This document shows positions 34,657-43,600 of a stretch of DNA of 64,000 bases, one piece after another. Where the stretch lies: positions 45,666 to 109,665 of the forward strand of contig DATGUF010000038.1 of NCBI GenBank assembly GCA_035301485.1, read 5' to 3'. The stretch is from CALEAR01 sp035301485 (lineage in GTDB: Bacteria > Pseudomonadota > Gammaproteobacteria > Pseudomonadales > Alcanivoracaceae). The position numbers and the translations under genes are program-made. Every line of letters begins with the position of its first letter. Within the stretch, counting starts at the first letter, position 1. Below the pieces are notes generated by a model that was not told the DNA's origin, ran no database searches, and saw nothing but the letters and a program-made list of their open reading frames with translations.

Positions 34657-37143
34657 ATGACACCTTGGCTTGGTTTAGATCGGGTTTTCTTTGCGTTAGT
34701 ACGCTTGTTTTTAAGCTGGTGTACTCGCATTAGCTTATTACCAGAAGACATTAGCACGCTTGGCCTTGATCCTGAAAAACCCATTTTATATGTGTTGCGT
34801 GATTCTTCCCTCGCTGATCTTCTGCTGCTTGATAAAGAAACGCGGCGCCTACACTTGCCTAGCCCGCTCACTCCCCTCCCAATGGATAGCACACCACTGC
34901 GCCGCAGCCATTGCTATGTTTTTAGGCGCAAACATTTATTTAGCCGCCAACGCGTAGCCCAAAACTCACGCAATATCACGGCCCTCGTGGAATACTTACG
35001 CGAGCACACCGAACAAGACGTTCAAGTATTGCCTGTTGCTTTATATTGGGGGCGCAGTCCTGAAAAAGAAAATTCCTTATGGAAGGTTTTCTTCTCTAAC
35101 AACTGGTCTGCACCAGGTTTTATCAAAAAGTTTATTATTATTCTTACCCAAGGCCGCCAGCTTTACATGAACATTAGCGAGCCTTTTTCATTGCGCCAAC
35201 TAACCGATGAAAACATCAGTGAGGCGCGCGTGGTAAGAAAAACACAGCGCATCTTGCGTGTGCATTTCCGCCGTGAACAAGAGGCCATGATTGGCCCCGA
35301 CCTTTCTCACCGTCGCACCTTGGTCAATAACATCATCGACAGCAGCCCTATTCGCGAGGCCATCAGCATTAGTGCAGCGGAAGCCAATGAAAGCTATAGC
35401 AAGCACGAACGTATCGCTCGGCGTTACGCCATGGAAATTGCCGCAGACTATTCTCACACTGTCATTCGTGTTCTAGAAATTATTTTCGACTGGGTGTGGA
35501 ACCGCCTCTATAGCGGTTTGCGTGCCTATAACACAGAAAACCTCAGTAAAATTGCGAAGAGCCATAATATTGTTTATGCCCCGTGCCATCGCAGCCATGC
35601 AGATTACCTACTGCTCAGCTATCTGGTTTATAAAGCGGGCTTTGTCCCCCCTCATATTGCCGCTGGGGTAAACCTTAACTTACCTGTGTTAGGCACCATT
35701 TTACGCCGCGGCGGAGCATTCTTTATGCGCCGCAGCTTCCGCGACAACCCGCTTTACAGTGCTGTTTTCAATGAATATCTGCACACTATTTTAGTACGCG
35801 GTTACTCCATTGAGTATTTTGTAGAAGGAGGCCGCAGCCGCAGTGGTCGCATGCTATCTCCACATGTGGGAATGGTTAACATGACGGTGCAAAGCTACCT
35901 CCGTGATCGTCGCCGCCCCATCGCCTTCGTGCCTGTTTACATTGGCTATGAAAAACTCATTGAAGGGGGCTCCTACATTGGCGAACTCACGGGTAAGCAA
36001 AAGAAAAAAGAAAGTATCTTTGGCTTTTTCCGCTCTTTATCCGTACTAAGAAAGCACTTTGGCCAAGTGCACGTTAACTTTGGCGACCCCATTTTACTGG
36101 ATGAATATCTAGAACAGGAATTGCCCAACTGGCGCCAACAGGAAATTGATGACCTCAACGAAGTTATTCGCCCAGTAATTAATAACCTTGGCCAAGAAAT
36201 TGTCACACGCATTAATTCAGCAGCTGTGGCCAACCCAGTGAACCTGCTTGCGCTAGCGCTGTTAGCCTCACCTAAACACGCAATGGATGAGCAGCAATTA
36301 CGCTTGCAACTGCAGCTCTACATGACGCTGTTGGAAAAAGCCCCTTATAGTGAGTGGTCTGCCTTAGCCAACAACAGCCCTGAAGACACCATTGAATACG
36401 GCCTCGCACATGATTTCATCGTGCGCAACGAGCACGAGCTAGGTGCCATTATTGCCATGGACAATGCGCAAGCACTCGAAACGGCCTACATCCGTAATAA
36501 CAGCTTGCATATATTTGTTTTACCAGGGTTAGTATGTGCTCTGTTGGTGGATGCACAGCATATTTCCCGCCAACACCTACTAGAACTTGTACAGCTTTTG
36601 TATCCCTTTTTCCAAGGCGAATATCACCTACCTTGGAATAGTAATGCAGAGCTTGAAGCCGCTGTGGATCAAGTGCTCGCCACCCTCAGCGAACAAAGCT
36701 TAATTCAACAAGAAAATGGGCATTACAGTGGTGCGCCCAACAACACCATGGAGAGCGATTTGCTCACTCACTTAGCGCAAACTGTGGCGCAAGCATTAGA
36801 GCGTTTCTATCTCACCATTAGAATTTTAGTACAGCACGATGAAAACTCGTTACACCGAGAAGATCTCGAGCACTTGGCTCATCTCACCGCGCAGCGTTTA
36901 TCAATGCTTTATGAATTCAACTCCCCTGAGTTTTTCGACCGCACTGTGTTACGAAACTTTGTTAACCAACTCATTACTTATGGGCTAATTGTTGAAAACG
37001 AAGACGGGACGCTCAGCTACGACGAGCGCATTGATAAACTAGATAGCGAAGCGCATCGCATGCTTAAACCTGGTTTGCGCCATGCTATTGCGCAACTCAC
37101 GCGATTAGATGTCAGTGTACCGTCACTCACTAGCGACGAATAA
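34657..37143 (+). CDS. plsB: glycerol-3-phosphate 1-O-acyltransferase
   Basis: PlsB acylates sn-glycerol 3-phosphate at position 1, the first step of phospholipid synthesis, at the inner membrane. The 828-residue protein matches E. coli in length and has the acyltransferase blocks: HRSHADYLLL (catalytic HX4D, about residue 313), GGAFFMRRSF, FVEGGRSRSGR and FVPVYIGYEK. The long C-terminal region is typical. No strong Shine-Dalgarno is seen, only AGATAAG. It is monocistronic and ends in a stem-loop. Confidence 0.96.
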   Translation: MTPWLGLDRVFFALVRLFLSWCTRISLLPEDISTLGLDPEKPILYVLRDSSLADLLLLDKETRRLHLPSPLTPLPMDSTPLRRSHCYVFRRKHLFSRQRVAQNSRNITALVEYLREHTEQDVQVLPVALYWGRSPEKENSLWKVFFSNNWSAPGFIKKFIIILTQGRQLYMNISEPFSLRQLTDENISEARVVRKTQRILRVHFRREQEAMIGPDLSHRRTLVNNIIDSSPIREAISISAAEANESYSKHERIARRYAMEIAADYSHTVIRVLEIIFDWVWNRLYSGLRAYNTENLSKIAKSHNIVYAPCHRSHADYLLLSYLVYKAGFVPPHIAAGVNLNLPVLGTILRRGGAFFMRRSFRDNPLYSAVFNEYLHTILVRGYSIEYFVEGGRSRSGRMLSPHVGMVNMTVQSYLRDRRRPIAFVPVYIGYEKLIEGGSYIGELTGKQKKKESIFGFFRSLSVLRKHFGQVHVNFGDPILLDEYLEQELPNWRQQEIDDLNEVIRPVINNLGQEIVTRINSAAVANPVNLLALALLASPKHAMDEQQLRLQLQLYMTLLEKAPYSEWSALANNSPEDTIEYGLAHDFIVRNEHELGAIIAMDNAQALETAYIRNNSLHIFVLPGLVCALLVDAQHISRQHLLELVQLLYPFFQGEYHLPWNSNAELEAAVDQVLATLSEQSLIQQENGHYSGAPNNTMESDLLTHLAQTVAQALERFYLTIRILVQHDENSLHREDLEHLAHLTAQRLSMLYEFNSPEFFDRTVLRNFVNQLITYGLIVENEDGTLSYDERIDKLDSEAHRMLKPGLRHAIAQLTRLDVSVPSLTSDE

Positions 37144-37153
37144 CATGCCATCA

Positions 37154-37181
37154 GGGTGGTACAGCATAGTGTGTGCCACCC
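37154..37181 (+). terminator. stem-loop after plsB
   Basis: GGGTGGTACA-(8-base loop)-TGTGCCACCC, a 10-bp stem with one G-U pair, starts 11 bases after the plsB stop. There is no T-run, so it may be a 3'-end stabiliser or a Rho-assisted end. Confidence 0.5.
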
Positions 37182-37271
37182 ACAAACTCTTATCCTTCCT
37201 TATTTACTAAAGTTTTGTGCTAAAGTTATGGCTTTCACCCGTGAAGAAACCACTGCAGTGAAAGGGCCACT

Positions 37272-37961
37272 ATGCAACCACACACCTTGTACCAAACTAT
37301 TTTACGTGAGCATCCATTATTTTCTGCACTGAACGCAGGGCAAATGGGCGAGCTACTCGAAAACAGCCGCTTACTAAACCTAGAAAGAAACGAGATTATT
37401 TTTCGCCAATCTGACGCTTGCGAGTATTTTTACTTCATCATCTCTGGGCGCGTTAAAGTTTATTTGATCACCCAAAGCGGCCAAGAAAAAGTGCTAGAGA
37501 TTTTTGACGATCGCAATACCTTTGCCGAAGCCATGATGTTTATGAGCGCAGATACCTACGTGGCCAATGCACAAGCCGTGCAGCCTACGCAGTTACTTGC
37601 TATTCCAAACACCACTTACATTCAAATCATCAGGGATAACCCAGACACAGCCATTGCACTGCTCGGCAAGCTTTCCAACAAATTGCAAAAACGCATCAAT
37701 GAAATTGAAATTTTGTCCCTTAAAAATGCCACTCACCGCGTTATCCGTTATTTACTGTCACAAGGGCTGCGTTTATGCGGCGACTGTAACTACATGAGCT
37801 TTGAACTTCCCATGACCAAACGCCTTGTAGCTGGCCATTTATCCATACAGCCAGAAACATTTTCGCGCATCATTCATCATTTAAGTGATGAAGGTTTAGT
37901 GCGCATAGACGGCCGGCTTTTTTGCATTTTGGACAGCGAGAAACTCGAACAATACGAATAA
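37272..37961 (+). CDS. Crp/Fnr-family regulator, Dnr-like
   Basis: A 229-residue transcription factor: cyclic-nucleotide-binding-like sensor (about 10-120), long dimer helix (about 120-150) and winged helix-turn-helix (about 150-220). The recognition helix carries PETFSR, the E-x-x-S-R pattern that reads TTGAT half-sites. The N-terminus lacks the cysteine cluster of FNR, so an iron-sulfur oxygen sensor is unlikely. The Dnr branch, which binds heme and senses NO, fits best, and nnrS next door supports this. Convergent with nnrS. Confidence 0.85.
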   Translation: MQPHTLYQTILREHPLFSALNAGQMGELLENSRLLNLERNEIIFRQSDACEYFYFIISGRVKVYLITQSGQEKVLEIFDDRNTFAEAMMFMSADTYVANAQAVQPTQLLAIPNTTYIQIIRDNPDTAIALLGKLSNKLQKRINEIEILSLKNATHRVIRYLLSQGLRLCGDCNYMSFELPMTKRLVAGHLSIQPETFSRIIHHLSDEGLVRIDGRLFCILDSEKLEQYE

Positions 37962-37973
37962 CAGCAATGTGGT

Positions 37974-39140
37974 TTACACCTTATTCTCACGCGCCTTCAT
38001 AGGCTGAGCAAACATCGCTAACAAGCATAAAAACCCTGCACTCCAAAACAGTGCCGCCAGCAACAACCAGCCGTTACTCGGCACAGAAACAAGAGCAACT
38101 ATCAGCCTTAAACCGGCAGCTAGGCTAATAAGCCCCACACCCCAATGGGCTATAACACTGCCATTGGGGTCTCTGGTTCTACGCATCAAGTGGGTACGGC
38201 TCATGATAGCCGCAGATAAAGTGCCTAAAGCACCCACTGTTATACAGTGTATAGCGGCGGTAGTGAGGCCTTCACACCCTATTAACGCAACCCCTAATGT
38301 GAGCATCCCAAGCGCTAACCAACTATAACCTAGCGCTAGCAACAGTAGATCTAAACGCTCGCCGCAACGCCATAACTGCCAACGAAAAATGCGTACTCCG
38401 GACAGTACTCCTGCGGCTATTAACAGCGCTCCTGCAACGCTGCTGCTCCACGTCCATGGCAAGGGGTAACACAGCAAAGCCAACAGCAGCAATACAATAA
38501 CAGCACCTTCAATACTCGGCTGTACCCGATGCGGCATGGGTATTTGCTGGCGAATTAAGTATCCCGCCACGGCAGGAGCTAATACGCGCCCGCCCATAAA
38601 AAACATAAGCAAACAAAGCCCTAACAGTAATTCAACGAGTACCGTGCGCCCCACCCATTGAGAAAACGACACTACAACTAGCAAGGCTAATAAAAACATT
38701 AATAACGGAGCTACTACTTTGTTACGCCATTTCTTTGCTGATTTCGCAAACCGAGGCACCACCCAGTACCCCACCAAACATACTGCGAATAACGTAGACA
38801 ACACAGCCGCTAAACTACCTGGCCAACAAAGAAAAGTAATACGTGCCGCTACCCAGCCCATGAGTAATACATATATTTGCCGCCGTTTTACTTTGCCCAA
38901 CAAATAACCCGCAATGACCAATAAGGCATAACCTGCAAGCAGTTCATGGGCATGTGCATACACACTGTAAAGCCCAGGCGGAGCAGGTATTTGCCACAGC
39001 AACACCAACATAGACCAAGGCAGTATCAATGCAGCGTAAACCGCCGCCACAGGAAACAAAAAAGCACTGGCAAATACAGATTCAGGTTTTTGGGTTCTTA
39101 GCACCGCCATACCACTCATAAAGACGCCAACGTTTAACAT
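37974..39140 (-). CDS. nnrS: NnrS family protein
   Basis: NnrS is a heme- and copper-containing inner-membrane protein that protects against nitrosative stress by limiting NO-derived iron complexes. The 388-residue protein is almost wholly hydrophobic, with about twelve membrane segments. Family landmarks include the early HAHELLAGYA (His residues likely metal ligands) and IHCITVGALGTLSAAIMSRTHL near the C-terminus. An FNR/DNR-type box lies 76 bases before its start. Confidence 0.9.
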   Translation of the reverse strand: MLNVGVFMSGMAVLRTQKPESVFASAFLFPVAAVYAALILPWSMLVLLWQIPAPPGLYSVYAHAHELLAGYALLVIAGYLLGKVKRRQIYVLLMGWVAARITFLCWPGSLAAVLSTLFAVCLVGYWVVPRFAKSAKKWRNKVVAPLLMFLLALLVVVSFSQWVGRTVLVELLLGLCLLMFFMGGRVLAPAVAGYLIRQQIPMPHRVQPSIEGAVIVLLLLALLCYPLPWTWSSSVAGALLIAAGVLSGVRIFRWQLWRCGERLDLLLLALGYSWLALGMLTLGVALIGCEGLTTAAIHCITVGALGTLSAAIMSRTHLMRRTRDPNGSVIAHWGVGLISLAAGLRLIVALVSVPSNGWLLLAALFWSAGFLCLLAMFAQPMKARENKV

Positions 39141-39209
39141 TACAGCTTACAACACACCTTTTTTACGATACTGCTCCCCTTTTCTTTTACAAACGCCGAT
39201 TAAAAATAC

Positions 39210-39223
39210 TTAATTAACATCAA
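39210..39223 (-). promoter_or_regulatory. FNR/DNR-type binding site upstream of nnrS
   Basis: TTAAT-TAAC-ATCAA matches the FNR-family palindrome TTGAT-N4-ATCAA at nine of ten fixed positions. It is centred about 76 bases upstream of the nnrS start and about 195 bases before the cytochrome gene. If it activates nnrS from the usual -41.5 position, transcription would begin near 39175. The remainder of this 271-base divergent gap holds no gene. Confidence 0.6.
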
Positions 39224-39411
39224 CTACATTTCTATCCGCATGTGGCACTGTGCTAACTTGTAAAAACTTAATAATGGCCCCTACAATATTTAACTGCTTT
39301 TATGTTATAAACATTGTAAATCTCTTAGCTTTTGCGTGCGTTGTGCCATCGAGCAAAGTATAGTAGCTAGGAAGATGGGTTAGATGATTACCAAGATAAA
39401 GAGGCATTACT

Positions 39412-39723
39412 ATGAAGAAGTTACTTATTCCAATGTTCGCGCTCGGTGCAGCGATCGTTGCACAACCAGCACTAGCTGCTGATGCGGAAGCTCTTTTTAA
39501 CAGCAAAGGCTGTGTTGCGTGCCACACTGTGGATACAAAACTAGTGGGCCCTGCACTAAAAGACGTAGCAGCCAAAAACGCCGACGTTGAAGGCGCAGCT
39601 GAAAATTTAGCAGCTAGCATCCAGAACGGTAGTTCTGGCACCTGGGGCCCAATCCCCATGCCACCCAATGCTGTATCTGCAGAAGAAGCTGCCGCCTTGG
39701 CAGAGTGGGTGTTAGGTTTATAA
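39412..39723 (+). CDS. periplasmic class I cytochrome c (c551/c5-like)
   Basis: A small electron carrier of 103 residues. It has a signal peptide ending AQPALA-A (about residue 22), a single heme site CVACH and a distal Met ligand in PIPMPPN, with helix AAALAEWVLGL at the end. The layout resembles cytochrome c551/NirM. Its place beside nnrS and a Dnr-like regulator suggests a role in NO or microaerobic respiration, though no nitrite or NO reductase is in the window. A strong terminator follows, so it is monocistronic. Confidence 0.92.
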   Translation: MKKLLIPMFALGAAIVAQPALAADAEALFNSKGCVACHTVDTKLVGPALKDVAAKNADVEGAAENLAASIQNGSSGTWGPIPMPPNAVSAEEAAALAEWVLGL

Positions 39724-39740
39724 TTCCTAACACACCACAT

Positions 39741-39769
39741 AAAACGCGGGCCCATGACCCGCGTTTTTA
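39741..39769 (+). terminator. intrinsic terminator after the cytochrome gene
   Basis: AAAACGCGGG-(7-base loop)-CCCGCGTTTT followed by further T: a perfect 10-bp stem, 18 bases after the stop. Confidence 0.92.
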
Positions 39770-39868
39770 TTTGTTAAATTCTTAACTTAAAACATAAAAA
39801 AACAACAATTTTTGCTTCATTTGCTCTACATTGGTAGCCCAGTATTTTTTTTACAGAGGCAACTAATC

Positions 39869-40930
39869 ATGGGGCAATCTCTTCTCAAGCGCTTAAACCT
39901 TTCCATTCCCATTGTTCAAGCACCCATGGCGGGCTCAACAACTCCGGCCCTCACCATTGCCGTTTCTAACGCAGGTGCTCTGGGTTCTCATGGCTGCGCA
40001 GCATTGTCTGTGCAACAAGCACGCAAAGATATACGCGCCATTGCGGCGCATACCAAGGCAGCATTTAATGTAAACTTTTTTTGCCACCAACCACCTCTTA
40101 CCGACGCCACACGTGACGCCACTTGGATTGAATTACTGACCCCTTATTTCAGAGAATTTGATACGGAGCCACCGGGTGAACTAAAGCTAGGTTATGTTGG
40201 GCTAGACGAAAACCCTGAAATGATTTCTATGCTCTTGGAAGAAAAACCACCTGTTCTTAGCTTTCATTTTGGCGTACCCAAAGCGGCCACCATTAGTAAA
40301 TTCAAAGCAGCAGGTATTGTACTATTTGGCTGTGCTACGAATGTTAGTGAAGCATTAGCTATCGAAGCTGCAAAGCTTGATGCCATCATTGTCCAAGGTT
40401 GGGAGGCAGGCGGGCATAGAGGCTTATTCGACAATAACACAGACACCGAGGAGCCTTTATTTACCTTACTGAAAAAAGTGAAAGAGCAAACCACCCTGCC
40501 GCTTATTGCAGCAGGCGGCATCATGACGGGGCAAGATATTGCTAAAGCATTGGCCTTAGGTGCAGACCTCGTACAAATGGGCACAGCTTTTTTACTCTGC
40601 CCAGACACCAAAACCACGGCGGCACACCGCGCCGCGTTAAAAACAGCTAAAAACACAGACACCACGATTATTTCAGTGATTTCAGGCCGCCCTGCACGGG
40701 GTTTAAGCAACCGCTTACATGCTGAACTCGCCCACCAAGCACATCTTATGCCTGAATATCCTTACCCCTATAGTGCAAGCAAAGCATTAACAGCTGCAGC
40801 CTTAAGGCGCAACGTGGAAGAGTTTTCTGTTCATTGGGCCGGTGCAGGGGTGGAAAAAATTAGAGAATTAGAAACCGAAGAGCTACTAAGGCACTTAATG
40901 GAAGAATTAAACGAAGCTTCAGCTCACTAA
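39869..40930 (+). CDS. nitronate monooxygenase (2-nitropropane dioxygenase family)
   Basis: An FMN enzyme that oxidises alkyl nitronates such as propionate 3-nitronate to the aldehyde and nitrite. The 353-residue TIM-barrel protein has QAPMAGSTTP near the start, VQGWEAGGHRG (the His of GGHRG is catalytic in class I enzymes), PLIAAGGIM and ADLVQMGTAFLL for FMN phosphate binding. The ATG at 39869 has AGAGG upstream. An earlier in-frame ATG adds 19 unconserved residues. Its 3' end overlaps rsmJ by 12 bases, tail to tail. Confidence 0.9.
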   Translation: MGQSLLKRLNLSIPIVQAPMAGSTTPALTIAVSNAGALGSHGCAALSVQQARKDIRAIAAHTKAAFNVNFFCHQPPLTDATRDATWIELLTPYFREFDTEPPGELKLGYVGLDENPEMISMLLEEKPPVLSFHFGVPKAATISKFKAAGIVLFGCATNVSEALAIEAAKLDAIIVQGWEAGGHRGLFDNNTDTEEPLFTLLKKVKEQTTLPLIAAGGIMTGQDIAKALALGADLVQMGTAFLLCPDTKTTAAHRAALKTAKNTDTTIISVISGRPARGLSNRLHAELAHQAHLMPEYPYPYSASKALTAAALRRNVEEFSVHWAGAGVEKIRELETEELLRHLMEELNEASAH

Positions 40931-41653
40931 AGGCAGGTACACGTCAAAACGTACTGCTTTGCCATTTAACTGACTGCTCGGCGCCATGCCGCCAAGGTAA
41001 GGCGCCTTACGTGGGCGCTTTACGATTACCTTATGGCTTGCTGTAGCACGTGCAATAGCCAGCAACGCACTTTCTTCTTCGGCACTAGCAATGGGAGCAA
41101 GGTGCTGCAACCATGCTAAATCTTTTTTAATCGCAGCGCTTTTGCGGCGCTCAGGAAACATAGGATCCAAATACACCACTTCAGGTTGAAACGTTAAAGT
41201 TTGCAGCACCTCTTCTGCATTACCCTTTAAAAGCGTTAGCGCAAATTCATGGGTGGCAGCCTGTAAGCGCTGCAGCCCATCTGCCAGTAGAAGCTGCACC
41301 ACAGGCTGCGCCTCTATCATGGTTACTTGCAAGCCTGCAGCTGCAAGAATAGCGCTATCGCGCCCCAAACCAGCTGTAGCATCCACCACACGGCTATGCG
41401 GCGGCAATTTACCGAGCGCACGCACCAGCCTTTCATGCTGAGCGCGCCCTGCGGCTAATCGATAGCCTAAGGGGCCCGCAAAAAAATCTACAAATAATGG
41501 TGTTTCATTCCCGCCCGGCGCCCACAAGCTTAATCGCTCTTCGTGGTACCCCAATACTAGTGAAATTCCTTGCGCCAATGCTTCTTCCTCACTGCACACT
41601 ACTGCACCTGGTACAACAGGGGCATTAGGCAAAGTAGCTACCACCGCTGTCAT
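40919..41653 (-). CDS. rsmJ: 16S rRNA (guanine1516-N2)-methyltransferase
   Basis: RsmJ (YhiQ) methylates G1516 of 16S rRNA with SAM. The 244-residue protein has VDATAGLGRDSAILA (SAM motif I), a MIEAQP acidic loop and YLDPMFPERRKSA, the DPMFP catalytic-type motif, followed by a C-terminal VIVKRPRKAPYL. It overlaps the uppP stop (ATGA), so translation is coupled. Confidence 0.93.
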   Translation of the reverse strand: MTAVVATLPNAPVVPGAVVCSEEEALAQGISLVLGYHEERLSLWAPGGNETPLFVDFFAGPLGYRLAAGRAQHERLVRALGKLPPHSRVVDATAGLGRDSAILAAAGLQVTMIEAQPVVQLLLADGLQRLQAATHEFALTLLKGNAEEVLQTLTFQPEVVYLDPMFPERRKSAAIKKDLAWLQHLAPIASAEEESALLAIARATASHKVIVKRPRKAPYLGGMAPSSQLNGKAVRFDVYLPLVS

Positions 41654-42468
41654 GCTAATAAACTATGCCAAGGCACGAAGAAAACAAAGAGGAAAAGAGC
41701 TAAGAGCACTCGATAATAAACGAAGCTCATCACACCAAAACGGCTAATAAAGCCTACAAAGCCGGCAATACTTAAATAGCCCACTATGCCAGATACCACA
41801 CAAGCCGCCGCGAGTTGCGCCAAAGAAAATATTTGTGGCTCCGTAAAAATGTCAAAAGACATTAAGACTATGGCACCTAAAATAATAGGTATGGAAAGCA
41901 AAAAGGAGAAGTTGGCAGCGTCTTCACGCTGAAACCCTAGCAACAGGGCTGCTGTAATAGTTATACCGCTGCGCGATGTGCCGGGTATTAATGCCAATGC
42001 TTGTGCCAAGCCCACCACGGTGGCTAATAGCAAGCCCACTTGCAGCAAACGAATAGTACCTTTGCCACGCCGCTCAGCCACTCCCATTAACACCCCAAAA
42101 ATTAGAGTGGTGGTGGCTATCAAAGTGACATCTCGTGCATTGTCACTAATGATATCGCGGAACAAGAAACCCGCTATCACAGCTGGCAGCGTTGCCCATA
42201 CTAGCAAAAGGCTCAAGCGCAAATCTTCGTTCATTTGCCACTGTTTCACGCCGGTAATCGCACCCGCTGTCATGCGCCACAACATCTTACGGTAATACCA
42301 TAAAACCGCAGCTAGGGTACCCAAATGCACTGCTGCGTCAAACGCTAAACCTTGGTCGCCCCACCCTAAAAGCTCTGCTGGCAAAATTAAATGCGCCGAG
42401 CTTGAAACGGGCAAAAACTCTGTTAGTCCCTGAATAATGGCTAATACTAGCGTTTGCAACCAATCCAT
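41650..42468 (-). CDS. uppP: undecaprenyl-diphosphate phosphatase
   Basis: UppP (BacA) dephosphorylates undecaprenyl diphosphate to recycle the C55 carrier; bacitracin targets its substrate. The 272-residue protein has about eight membrane segments and both active-site motifs: GLTEFLPVSSSAHL (about 14-27) and PGTSRSGITI (about 160-170). uppS, which makes the substrate, is at 22.4 kb. Confidence 0.96.
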   Translation of the reverse strand: MDWLQTLVLAIIQGLTEFLPVSSSAHLILPAELLGWGDQGLAFDAAVHLGTLAAVLWYYRKMLWRMTAGAITGVKQWQMNEDLRLSLLLVWATLPAVIAGFLFRDIISDNARDVTLIATTTLIFGVLMGVAERRGKGTIRLLQVGLLLATVVGLAQALALIPGTSRSGITITAALLLGFQREDAANFSFLLSIPIILGAIVLMSFDIFTEPQIFSLAQLAAACVVSGIVGYLSIAGFVGFISRFGVMSFVYYRVLLALFLFVFFVPWHSLLA

Positions 42469-42470
42469 GT

Positions 42471-42908
42471 TTACTTCACCTTATCTGTAATAACATAACC
42501 CTCAACAAATGCTTGGGGCATTCGCTTAGGCTTTCCTGTATCAATCGCCACGCATACCCAACGGGTTTTTGCACGCATTAACGTTGTATTGTCGCTTGGG
42601 CGATAAATTTGGTATTCACGTTCCAAGGTTAGCCGGCCATCATTGGCTACCACCCAAGTGGCCACTTCTAATTCATCACCTAAATAAGCGGCAGCGAGAT
42701 AATCAAGCTCAGTGCGATGAGCAACAAAACTCCGGTTTAATTCTTGATGCACATCCCAACCGAGGTTTAGTGCCTCTGTGTGGCCCCACGCTGCTTGTTC
42801 AAGCCATGTTAAGTAAGTGGCATTATTAACGTGGTTCATGCGATCGATAGCGCTTTCGTCAACGCGAATATTAACAATGTAAGGATTGGGCTTATCCCAA
42901 TAACTCAT
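42471..42908 (-). CDS. acyl-CoA thioesterase, 4HBT/YbgC-like
   Basis: A 145-residue single hot-dog domain protein. It has the 4HBT-type segment DRMNHVNNATYLTWLEQAAW, with NHVNN in place of the catalytic Asp-containing motif of classical YbgC, followed by RTELDYLAAAYLGDELEVATWV and VCVAIDTGKPKRMPQAF. It probably hydrolyses an acyl-CoA; chain length is unknown. It lies 14 bases after tsaB and 2 before uppP. Confidence 0.82.
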   Translation of the reverse strand: MSYWDKPNPYIVNIRVDESAIDRMNHVNNATYLTWLEQAAWGHTEALNLGWDVHQELNRSFVAHRTELDYLAAAYLGDELEVATWVVANDGRLTLEREYQIYRPSDNTTLMRAKTRWVCVAIDTGKPKRMPQAFVEGYVITDKVK

Positions 42909-42922
42909 TTTAGGCTCCTTTG

Positions 42923-43600
42923 TTATTCTTTGGTACGAGGTGTAGCAATTTGTTGGCGCAGGTAAACTGGCTCTAACTGCTCCGCGGGTAACGTACGACC
43001 TTCCCTAAAAGCGGCCACTGCAAGCCGTGCCACAGCGCCTGCGCGAGGATATCCCGGTGCGTGCCACTGGGCGACATTTAAAGGCCCAAATACTTCTGGA
43101 TATGCTTCTTTGGCGCTACCCGTTGCCCATGCCACAGGCTGAGGCAATATGGGCAATGCATCTACGGGAACTAACTGGTCCTCTTGCAGTGGCACAACAA
43201 GGCCCTCTACTTCTTTGTATAGCCCCCAGTATATTTCTTGCATACGAGCATCTTGGACTACCAAGATAATGCCTGATGCACCGTTGTCTACGGCACCTAA
43301 GGCACTAGCGGCCAAGCTTGAAATAGGCACTACGGGCACATTTAAGCCATACGCTATGCCTTGAGCTACGGAAATAGCAATACGCACTCCAGTAAAAGCG
43401 CCAGGCCCTTGCCCCACGGCAATGCCAGTGAGCGAGCTTGCCGCCACACCATGCTCTGCCAACAGCTGTTCCACCATAGGAAGAATTTGCTCAGTTTGCT
43501 GCCGAGGCGCCACTGTGAAGAGCTCTGCTAGCGGCTCGTGCTCACGCCATAAAGCTACTGAACACCCATCTGTGGAGGTTTCAATCGCGAGTATTTTCAT
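42923..43600 (-). CDS. tsaB: tRNA threonylcarbamoyladenosine biosynthesis protein TsaB
   Basis: TsaB partners TsaD and TsaE in making the t6A37 base of ANN-decoding tRNAs. The 225-residue ASKHA-fold protein shows ILAIETSTDGCSVAL, VGQGPGAFTGVRIA and VPISSLAA, as in YeaZ. It lacks the metal-binding residues of TsaD, as expected. Its first 20 bases overlap the end of yoaA. The yoaA-tsaB pair is also seen in E. coli. Confidence 0.94.
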   Translation of the reverse strand: MKILAIETSTDGCSVALWREHEPLAELFTVAPRQQTEQILPMVEQLLAEHGVAASSLTGIAVGQGPGAFTGVRIAISVAQGIAYGLNVPVVPISSLAASALGAVDNGASGIILVVQDARMQEIYWGLYKEVEGLVVPLQEDQLVPVDALPILPQPVAWATGSAKEAYPEVFGPLNVAQWHAPGYPRAGAVARLAVAAFREGRTLPAEQLEPVYLRQQIATPRTKE

